DNA from: Stramenopiles sp. TOSAG23-6 | Lineage: Eukaryota > Sar | NCBI GenBank assembly: GCA_900128565.1 | Contig: LT636158.1 | Location: 1-13,804 of the forward strand | Reading direction: 5' to 3' | DNA: 13,804 nucleotides | Shown: positions 6,485-13,804 of the stretch, piece after piece | How the letters are laid out: each line of letters opens with the position of its first letter | How positions within the stretch are numbered: the first letter of the stretch is position 1 | Made by a program: the position numbers and the translations under genes | The notes under the pieces: generated by a model | The model's database searches: none | Seen by the model: the letters and a program-made list of their open reading frames with translations, nothing else | Told to the model about the DNA's origin: nothing

Positions 6485-9400
6485 ATGGCTAAAACGGCAA
6501 AACAGAATAGAAAGAGTCGACCAAAGGGGCAGAATAGAAAACCTGTGCGTCGATTGCCAGAATCTATTATTGCACGTAAGAAAGCTGAAAGTGTGAGTCA
6601 ACAAGCTGAACTCAGTCCAAGTTTAATGAACAGTTTGATGTCATCATCGACTACTAGCTATGGCACTATAAATGATACCACAGATTCTCCTAATAGTAAT
6701 GGAACTATTCTGCTTTCTGTCAGTTCAAAGCGAAGTAAAAAAAAACCTCATGGGCAGAAAAAGCGTAAGTTTATTTCCCCAATAGAGAAACAGAAAAGAA
6801 TGAAACAAGCCGCAAAAATGAGTAAAAAGAAACGTAGGAAACTTATTAAATTACAGGAGAAGAAAGAAGCCGATGCAAAACGTCTTGCGATTTACAAATC
6901 TCTTAGTGAAACGGCAATTAGTACTGAAGAGCAAAAACTTTTGCTTCCTTCTGGAAATATTGGACAACTTGGTAGTAAACGTGAACGTGTTAAACGTGCT
7001 TTCCGGTTAAATAAAGCTGGTATTCCACTGACAAACGAAGAGACGGAGATTCTTCTAGTTAGAAATGATAAAGTTGGATCGAATTCGAGCAACTCATTTA
7101 AAGAAAAAAGCAACATATGTAGTGTTTCAAAGGAAACTATTTTTGATGGTAAAAAAAGACCGGATAATATTGAAAATTTCGCTTCGCAAAACGAAAGTAT
7201 CAAAGATCAAAGTATAACTAAAGAAGAATGCAAAATTATTAAAGCTAAAACTGAAAGTGAAAAAGATTGCAATATTAGAGTGGCTGAATTGAAAAGTAAG
7301 AAAGAAGCAGCAAAGAAAGAGGCATTACTCCTAAACCGCGCTAAAAACATAGCTATAATTAAAGCCCAGAAAAAAGAATTACACCGTGTACAGAATGCAC
7401 CTACAACATGTGTTGTACATATTGATCGCAACCCTGAAATCCAAGAACAGAGGCTAAAACTTCCTGTATGTGGAATTGAGCAAGAAATTATAGAATCTGT
7501 TCAAAACAATGATGTAATTATTCTATGTGGTGCTACGGGCTCTGGTAAAACAACACAAACCCCTCAATTTCTTTATGAAGCAGGTTATTCAACAGCAGCT
7601 ACAAAACGGGGTATGATTGGTGTGACGCAACCACGTCGTGTAGCTGCTATGTCAATGGGTACAAGAGTGGCAGAAGAACTCAATACTCCTCTCGGTAAAA
7701 GAGGATTTGTATCGTATCACGTCCGTCATGATTCATCAGGAGTTCATGATGGTACTCGTATTAAATTTATGACAGAAGGTGTATGTTTTATTCTTTTTCA
7801 AATTCGAATTTTTTTTTCGTACGACATTTTGTACCTAACGAATTTTTTTTGAAATATTTTTCCAAAAAACATATTCTACTGCAAGAAGGGTGCCGAGATT
7901 TACTATTAAAACAGTATAGTGCAATTATAATTGATGAAGCTCATGAACGGAATTTGGATACAGATGTTTTGCTTGGCTTATTATCACGTGTCGTACCACT
8001 GCGAAGACAAATGTACGATGCAGGTGAAGTTTGTCCTGGTGAAAATTTCGTTTTACCACCACTTAAACTTATCATTATGAGTGCTACATTAAAAGTATCT
8101 GATTTTATCGATAATAAGCGATTATTTTCGAAACCACCGCCTGTGATAAAAGCTGATTCGCGAAGACATCCAGTGACGATTCATTTCAATCGAAAAACTC
8201 CTTTGAATGACTATCTTAAAAAAGTTGTAAGTAAAGTTGGAGCTATACATAAAAAATTACCAGAGGGGACAATTGTTGTTTTTCTTCCTGGTCGAAAAGA
8301 AATTGAATGGGTTTGTAGAAAGTTAAGGCGAAAATATGGCCATCGAGCAAATATTGACTGCCAGATGTCAATGAGTGATGAAGATTCTTTTGATAGTGAT
8401 ATAAGTATGAGTGGTGGTGAAAGTGGTGATGATATTGAACCTGATCAAATGAGAACGCCAAATGAACACTCAAATGAAACATCTACAAGTAATTTGAATA
8501 GTGAAAAGATTGAAAATTCTATTGCAAACGCTGAGACTAATGTTGATGATGTAGATACCAGTCCGATAGATGATATTGTTGTTATTCCAGGGACAATTGA
8601 ATCATCAAAGTCATCAGAATCAATGGACGAGGAAAACAACGGATCTTTATTAGGACCATCAAAACCATCGACGATGCCTATGCATGTACTTCCAATGTAC
8701 TCTATGCTTCCAAAACAAGCACAAATGAAAGTATTTGAACCACCTCCACCTGGGCATCGATTAGTTGTTGTTGCCACAAATGTTGCAGAAAGTAGTATTA
8801 CTATACCAAATACTGTATATATTGTTGACTCTGGACGTGAAAGAAACCGCGTGTATAACGCAACTTCTGGAATATCTACATTCGAAGTAAATTGGATATC
8901 AAAAGCATCAGCAGATCAACGTGCAGGTCGTGCAGGCCGTACTGGTCCAGGGCATGCATATCGGTTATATTCCTCAGCCGTTTTCAATGATTATTTTAAA
9001 CTTTTTTCTCCTCCAGAAATTTTAGCAACACCATTGGAAGACGTTGTCATTCATTTAAAAAGACTTGGTATTCATCACGTGTCTGCTTTCCCTTTTCCAT
9101 CAGCTCCACCCGTATCGAATATTCGACAAGCCTTAGTTGATTTATGGAATTTAGGATTGCTCAATATGGAAGGAGATTCGACATCAAATAGTCAAAAGTT
9201 CATAGATAATGTAAAGTATGAAAACAATAGTACATCTAAAAACACATCAAATATTTCCAGTAGTATTAACAAAATGAATGAAGTATTAAACGAAGCGAAA
9301 TCACTTCGTTCAAAACACTTAGTAAACAAGGTGGGAACAAAAAATCAAGTTTGTGGTGCAAATGATGATGTTATTCATCAAAGTCTTCAACTAGACTTTG

Positions 9401-10953
9401 CGAAACTAAAAGATGATGGCGAATTAACAAATTTGGGTCTAGCCAGTGCAGAATACCCAGTATCTGCACGATTTGGCAAAATGCTTGCTCTCGCTCGTAC
9501 ATCTAGCTCACAGAATGTCAACTATATTCCATATGTAATTGCACTAGTTTCGGCAATGTCAACTCAAGCACCTTTTGTGATGAGTCGCAGTCATGGCAAT
9601 ACTAATGATGCAGAAACAAAAGAGGAAATGAAAGAAGATCGAGTTAAAGCCATGAAAATGTTAGATAAAGATGGATCCAATTCCTGCAATGCTATCGCAT
9701 GTGAAATTGAAATTGATGCTAAATTAACAGCTGATGAACAAAATGTTTTAGAAAAAAAACGAAAAGAAGAACAGTGTTTATCACAGTGGGCTCATATAGA
9801 GAGTGATGCTTTATCACTCCTTCGTATCGTTGGAGCATATAGCTTTGGTACAAGTTCATCACAACCACATAAACAGCGTGAATGGTGTGAAGCCCGTGGA
9901 TTGCGTCCGAAAACAATGCGGGAAATAGAACAGTTACGTATCCAACTTTCACGTTCGATTTGGAAGCATTCAGAGACAAATAATAATAAGTTGTCAAAGC
10001 AACAAAACACAACAAAATTTACATTTTACCGTCAAATTCTCCCTCCAACACGCGACGACGAACGCTTCCTTCGACAGGTGATTCTTTCCGGTTATCTAGA
10101 TCATGTAGCGAAACGTATTGATAATATCCATGGCGGTGTAAAGAGGACGAAGGGTCGAGTTGCTTATAGAAGTGTTAATCCATTGATTCAAGAAGAACTC
10201 TATATTCACAGCAATAGTTTCGTTCCTTGTAGACCTGCTCGCAATGGTGATGCTCCTGAATATGTTATCTACAGTGATATAACAAGATCAACCCCACATG
10301 ATACTAGAACAGAGGAAGAAAAGGCAGATGATGTTGCTGCTGGTATTTTGGGTAATCCAGATTCGAGATTGTTCATGAGAGGTGTTACTATTATTGAAGC
10401 CAAGTGGTTACCTACAGTAGCAAATGGATCCCCTCTTCTACACAACGGCGACGAGGTACTACTGGATCCGCCACCATATTATAATACAACCAGTGATAGT
10501 ATACTTTGTTACCGTCAATATAAGTATGGCACTTACGCCTGGACTCTTCCATTACAAACCGAAGAGCATCCAAAAGGCTCGAATAAAATTCAATGGTTTG
10601 CTCGGCGTCTTCTTGAAGGATGTGTTGTACTAGATCCAAGTGGGTCTAATGTATTTCATGACTTGAGGCCACATTATGGTGCATCGCCGAAGATTCTTAC
10701 TGCAACAATTACAAAAGATGGTATGAATGGTGTAGATGCAAAAAGGGTTTTGGGCATTATCAGACCTCTCAGACAGCGACAGGTGGATAGTCTTGAAAAA
10801 CTACTCAAAGCATGGAAAAGTGATCCTAATTTTCTAATGAAGGGTCTCCGTAATTGGCTAAAAAAGTCAGAACAGAAACGAATCGTAAGAATATGGCAAA
10901 GAATTATCCGCGAATCAAAAAGTTCATTTAAAAACAACAAAAAGTTCGTTTAA
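6485..10953 (+). CDS. DHX37: DEAH-box RNA helicase DHX37/Dhr1, ribosome biogenesis (two exons)
   Basis: Exons 6485-7780 and 7873-10953 give about 1458 residues. The Lys/Arg-rich N-terminal ~330 residues are typical of a nucleolar protein. Helicase motifs follow in order: I GATGSGKT (349-356), Ia TQPRRVAA, Ib FMTEG, II DEAH (453-456), III SAT (502-504), an FLPGRKEIE motif, an acidic Ser-rich insertion (about 590-690), V ATNVAESSIT, and VI QRAGRAGR (781-788). The HA2/ratchet and OB-fold region comes next. The C-terminal ARRLLEG and LLKAWKSDPNFLMKGLRNWL match the DHX37/Dhr1 end rather than splicing DEAH proteins. Dhr1 frees U3 snoRNA from pre-18S rRNA in the small-subunit processome, stimulated by Utp14. 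ATG 6485 is the first in frame. The intron position is inferred from family conservation, and its 3' end is not a canonical AG. Confidence 0.92.
7781..7872 (+). other. Intron of DHX37 with non-AG 3' end (proposed)
   Basis: The exon 1 frame reaches a TGA at about 7850, while exon 2 is open in another frame, so an intron is required. The donor GTATGT (7781-7786) follows GGT of MTEG. A strong branch-site-like TACCTAAC lies at 7832-7839, followed by T runs. The family segment TEGxLLxE resumes at ATTCTACTGCAAGAA (7873), but no AG occurs between the branch site and it; the bases before it are ACAT. Removing 92 bases gives MTEGILLQEGCRD. The canonical choices (donor at 7779, AG at 7885 or 7888) delete four to five conserved residues. 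Confidence 0.6.
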
Positions 10954-11152
10954 AAATAAAACACGACGTAAAAAAAAGATGCTTTTATTTCATCAAGCAT
11001 CTATACATATATATATAATATTTTCCAGTATACAAGCAGCATGCGATTTAAAAGTGTTTTTTTTTGAAAAGGTTGGTTTTGAATAAAACCAGATGTTTTT
11101 TTTTGTACGGAATTTTTGTACTCTTGCGTCGCTACAACTTTTCAAAAGCAGC
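10954..11152. other. Convergent 3' spacer between DHX37 and H2A.Z
   Basis: These 199 bases are shared by the two 3' ends. They are AT-rich with AATAAA-like words near 10956 (+ side) and T/A runs near 11057-11105; a TATA dinucleotide run lies at about 11006-11018. No histone 3' stem-loop was seen, in keeping with a replication-independent, polyadenylated H2A.Z transcript. Confidence 0.5.
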
Positions 11153-11566
11153 TTATCGCTTGCGCTTCTTCTTCTTGCTTGATTTCTTGATGAGAGACTT
11201 GTGAATGTGTGGAATAACACCACCACCAGCAATAGTTGCTTTAATAAGAGTGTCAAGCTCTTCGTCACCACGAATAGCAAGTTGTAAATGACGAGGTGTG
11301 ATACGTTTCACTTTTAAATCCTTAGAAGCGTTACCTGCAAGCTCAAGAACCTCAGCAGTGAGGTACTCCAAGATAGCAGCTGTATATACAGCAGCAGTAG
11401 CACCAACACGTTGTTTTTGTGCGACACGGCGCTTCAAGAATCTGTGAATACGACCCACAGGGAACTGAAGTCCAGCACGAGAACTACGGGACTGTGGTGT
11501 CTTCTTGGATGCTGGAGCTTTTCCTCCCTTTCCTCCCTTTCCTCCTTTTCCTCCTTTTCCAGACAT
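11153..11566 (-). CDS. Histone H2A.Z variant
   Basis: Encodes 137 residues in one exon. The tail has four GGK repeats (residues 5-16), giving Lys sites suited to acetylation. The histone fold starts at [20 protein letters not shown] (26-45). Signature segments [40 protein letters not shown] and [20 protein letters not shown] (101-120) identify H2A.Z rather than canonical H2A, which has a different loop and docking domain. The acidic-patch residues are kept. The C-terminus is a short Lys/Arg tail ([11 protein letters not shown]) after HKSLI. H2A.Z replaces H2A in nucleosomes at promoters and is deposited by SWR1-type remodelers. The N-terminal GGK repeats are coded by nearly identical GGAGG(A/G)AAA units, so slippage may vary their number. 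Loop 1 (KRRVAQKQ) is lineage-specific. Confidence 0.96.
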   Translation of the reverse strand: MSGKGGKGGKGGKGGKAPASKKTPQSRSSRAGLQFPVGRIHRFLKRRVAQKQRVGATAAVYTAAILEYLTAEVLELAGNASKDLKVKRITPRHLQLAIRGDEELDTLIKATIAGGGVIPHIHKSLIKKSSKKKKRKR

Positions 11567-12211
11567 TTTTATAAAAGTATGTTTATCTGTTAAGTATGTG
11601 ATAGAAAAAAGATACGAAGGGTAAGAATATGAATATATATTAAAAGTAAAAAATTATTGGGAAAAGAAATACAAGATGGAAGAAAAAGTATCAAGCAGTT
11701 CAAGCTTATTCTGAGGTACTCCTGTTCTACATAACTCATCAAATCATTTACATCAACTTAAAAGTATAATGCAGATCATTTCCTCTATTCTTCAAACATT
11801 GCCATTATAGTATAGAAATCTAAAAGTGAATAGTTAAACATACCTTAAACTTTTTTTAATGAATACAAAAACAACGAAGCCAAAAGAAAACAAGACAAAA
11901 TTCGAAAAAATTCGCGAAAATTGCGCGCGAATTTTGCTTAGGGTTAGGGTCCCTAAACCCTTAATTTAAATGAAGAACTCCCAGCAGGCGAACCACAACT
12001 CGAAATTTAAAAAGTTCACATTTTTCGTGTAAGAGGAAAGAAAGAGGAAATTCAAATTTGAAATTATTTGAAAGGAACGAACGAAGTTCCTCTAGTACAG
12101 TACCTACAGCAGTCTCTATGTATGTATAGTGTAATTAATAATTATAACTTGTTCTACTGTGGTAAAAAACTCAAACGAACACACTCACGTTAAACAGTTA
12201 GTATAAAGAGG
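11567..12211. promoter_or_regulatory. Divergent spacer between H2A.Z and the Cys-rich protein
   Basis: This 645-base spacer has no supported gene. Near its middle it holds a CG-rich patch (11911-11935, TTCGCGAAAA then TTGCGCGCGAATTTT) that resembles E2F-type sites on the H2A.Z-sense strand with one mismatch, and immediately beside it the telomere-repeat inverted repeat (11938-11964), which also contains a plant-like telo-box CCTAAACCC. A TTTCGTGT motif lies at 12023-12030. The rest is AT-rich. Regulatory roles are inferred from motif likeness and position. Confidence 0.4.
11938..11964. repeat. Head-to-head telomere-type inverted repeat
   Basis: Two TTAGGG units (11938-11949), one T, then CCCTAAACCCTTAA (11951-11964). 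The arms pair as GGGTTAGGG against CCCTAAACCC with one extra A. It is either a short interstitial telomeric sequence or a double telo-box promoter element. Confidence 0.8.
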
Positions 12212-13006
12212 ATGTTTTCATATTGTTCGTGTTGTTTTTTTCGCTGTTTTCCGGTTAGTTTTTGTTGTTGCTGCTCAAGTACAGACTCTAAGGAAACAAA
12301 ACACAAAAAAGATGACGACTACACTGAAGCAAGTGAGTGCGAATCCACTGCGCTTTTGAGTCATCCTGACTCTATACATTTACATTTTGATGCTGATGAG
12401 GATACGGAATCAATGACAGAAGATCAATTGCAGAGGTTAGTAGATGATCAGATGGACTCACTTCAACAACTTGATCTAGAAATGTCAATATCAGGAGATC
12501 TTTCTCCGGGAAGTCCAACAATTTCTCCACACAAACTAAATAGTGAACGACAAAGTTTTTCACCAAAAGACATAAAATCATGGAACTCTAAAGAAGAAGA
12601 TGATGATAATATATTTCATCAAAGTTATAATGCTACTCAAGATCCAGAAGAAAATATCGCCTCAATGGAGAAAGATTTAGAAGAATTTCTTGCTTGTATG
12701 GAAGCGACAGAAGATACTGGGGTCAAAAACCCGCAAAGTTATCTTCAATATGCTGCAGAATTTGATAAAGAAGAAAATATGGACATTATGAAGGAAGAGA
12801 ATGCTTCTCTCATTTCAGAAAAGAATGAATTTGATAGAGGTAATTTTGAAAGTAAAGGAGACGACGATGCAAAAATCAACCAACAAAAACAAAAGGCAAA
12901 CCTAACTGCCCAGCAGACAACATACACAAAAGTAAAAAACAGTATGAAGCCAGTAATGAAAATCGATACGAGTTGTCCGGGGGAGATATTAAATTTTAAT
13001 GGATAA
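12212..13006 (+). CDS. Unrecognised acidic protein with Cys-rich N-terminus
   Basis: Encodes 264 residues; no family recognised. The first 23 residues contain eight cysteines (positions 5, 7, 8, 12 and 18-21) with Phe between them, a pattern expected for S-acylation and membrane anchoring, though a metal-binding cluster is possible. The rest is hydrophilic and largely disordered: an acidic segment with possible helices (about 68-91, TEDQLQRLVDDQMDSLQQLD), a Ser/Pro-rich stretch with several SP sites (about 97-118), a second acidic helix (EKDLEEFLACMEA, about 152-164), an Asn/Gln/Lys-rich part, and a C-terminus ending CPGEILNFNG. No transmembrane helix or catalytic motif. The frame opens at ATG 12212, which is needed to include the Cys cluster, and ends at TAA. 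Codon use and AT content match the neighbours. It is convergent with the TMEM184-like gene. Coding status is likely from length and coherent composition. Confidence 0.65.
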   Translation: MFSYCSCCFFRCFPVSFCCCCSSTDSKETKHKKDDDYTEASECESTALLSHPDSIHLHFDADEDTESMTEDQLQRLVDDQMDSLQQLDLEMSISGDLSPGSPTISPHKLNSERQSFSPKDIKSWNSKEEDDDNIFHQSYNATQDPEENIASMEKDLEEFLACMEATEDTGVKNPQSYLQYAAEFDKEENMDIMKEENASLISEKNEFDRGNFESKGDDDAKINQQKQKANLTAQQTTYTKVKNSMKPVMKIDTSCPGEILNFNG

Positions 13007-13287
13007 CTATTGTCGATTTTTCATACATTTTACTTATTTATATAGATTTATATATAGACAGAAACCCTGGAAACCTCGCAGAGGCAATCTGAAAACTGTT
13101 TTTTTTGCAAACACACAATCTTATTTATATTATTAGGCTTATAGGGTTATTAAACAAAAATAAACTTCAATGACCAAAATGAATCGTACAATTACTCATT
13201 TTATTAGTATATTTGCTTTACGCTAAAATATATTCATTAGAAACAAAATTACATGAATAAACCTAAAGTTTTATTAAAAATAAAATT
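13007..13287. other. Convergent 3' spacer, no gene seen
   Basis: These 281 AT-rich bases hold the 3' ends of the two convergent genes, with AATAAA-like words on both strands (+ near 13158, - near 13270). No repeat or RNA gene was seen. Confidence 0.5.
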
Positions 13288-13738
13288 TTAATACATATCA
13301 TCATCTGATATGAGAAAGTCAAAGGATTCGTCATCTCCTCCAGCTAGACGTTGATTCTTTGAAAACGTACCCCGTTCAAAACTTCTATTAGTTGTCACTG
13401 GAGTATTGTCATCTACAGTATAAATATCATTTACAGAAGAACTATTTGCATCTCTACTACCAAATGGATCCGAAGCTTCTCTTAATTCTTGAGATCTCGG
13501 AATTTTTTTATCAGGAAAAAGGAAGGTCGAGTGAGCGTCATCTAACACATCCTTAGCATCAAGAACTTCGGCAAGTTTTTCCAATAGAGGACGTCGCGAT
13601 TTGACGTTTTCAGCAAAATCTAAATATGAAAATGCTACGAAATATCCAATAGATGCAAAGAACATTTCAATACAAATGAGCGTATTTTGCATATATGCAG
13701 CTTTCGCAACTGCAGTTGTTGCAGTTGAATTTATGTCT
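13288..13738 (-). CDS. TMEM184/OST-alpha (DUF300) family protein, 3' exon (partial)
   Basis: The last 149 residues of a multi-pass membrane protein of the TMEM184/organic solute transporter alpha family. The recognisable part is MQNTLICIEMFFASIGYFVAF, which matches the family's last transmembrane helix (QNFLICIEM pattern). A long cytosolic tail follows: a charged segment (NVKSRRPLLEKLAEVLDAKD), a SDPFGS motif, an acidic end FDFLISDDDMY, then TAA. The upstream part lies beyond an intron and the right window edge. The exon start is set at an AG acceptor (13740-13739) because the sequence further upstream is T-rich and branch-site-like; this boundary is tentative. Yeast and animal relatives act at vacuolar or plasma membranes, but the substrate here cannot be told. 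The tail DPF motif could bind clathrin adaptors, which is speculation. Confidence 0.75.
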
Positions 13739-13804
13739 CTATTAAATAGTACATATATGTGAAAAAATATTTCAAAAAAAAATCTAAAAAAATTGTTAGG
13801 TACG
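13739..13804 (-). other. 3' part of an intron in the TMEM184-like gene (tentative)
   Basis: Read on the minus strand from the window edge: GTACCTAAC branch-site-like box, T runs, GAAATATTTTTT, then an AT-rich stretch ending TTTAATAG directly before the coding exon. The frame is technically open through it but would encode a Phe-rich stretch unlike the family. It closely resembles the DHX37 intron. Confidence 0.5.

Noticed and set aside
7783-7872. Independent gene starting at ATG 7783 for the second half of the helicase
   Set aside because: The upstream half supplies motifs I, Ia and Ib of the same helicase; the frame over 7783-7872 is Phe-rich intron sequence.
10412-10940. Several antisense open frames over the DHX37 3' half and other genes
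   Set aside because: They overlap strongly supported coding sequence, vary with its codon use and match no family.
1-13804. tRNA, rRNA, transposase or prophage-like genes
   Set aside because: None was recognised on either strand; no cloverleaf-like A/B boxes, integrase or reverse transcriptase motifs were seen by eye.

Overview
This is compact, AT-rich nuclear DNA of a eukaryote. It holds single-copy eukaryotic housekeeping genes: a p24 cargo receptor, the proteasome regulator PI31, a Rab-like GTPase, acidic ribosomal protein P2, the ribosome-biogenesis helicase DHX37/Dhr1, histone H2A.Z and a TMEM184/OST-alpha membrane protein. Introns are few and short intergenic spacers separate genes on alternating strands. 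The standard code fits, with TAA and TGA used as stops. Protein style suggests a stramenopile, most likely a diatom: the GRIHRFLK segment of H2A.Z, a P2 tail ending in MFGG plus acidic residues, and a 108-base Sel1 repeat gene. That assignment is inference; no marker rRNA is present.

Layout from left to right: a partial Sel1-repeat gene (-, runs off the left edge); a divergent spacer with a 31-base tandem repeat; p24 delta (+); PI31 (-), tail to tail with p24; a short spacer; an unrecognised secreted-looking basic protein (+); a Rab-like GTPase (-); P2 (-, one canonical 512-base intron); a divergent promoter; DHX37 (+, one 92-base intron with an apparently non-AG 3' end); H2A.Z (-), tail to tail with DHX37; a 645-base divergent spacer with a telomere-repeat inverted repeat; an unrecognised Cys-rich/acidic protein (+); and the 3' exon of a TMEM184-like gene (-, runs off the right edge).

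There is no operon or gene cluster in the bacterial sense. Loose themes are ribosome production (P2, DHX37), the secretory and membrane system (p24, Rab-like GTPase, TMEM184-like), protein turnover (PI31) and chromatin (H2A.Z).

The most notable signals are: (1) the DHX37 intron, where keeping the conserved TEGxLLxE segment requires a 3' splice site ending CAT rather than AG; (2) a shared 3'-intron segment (GTACCTAA, T-run, GAAATATTTTT) in DHX37 and the TMEM184-like gene, hinting at a family of related introns; (3) a signal-peptide-bearing, highly basic protein with a 20-residue tandem repeat and no recognised family; (4) a Rab-like GTPase with degenerate G3 and G4 motifs; and (5) a head-to-head TTAGGG inverted repeat upstream of H2A.Z.
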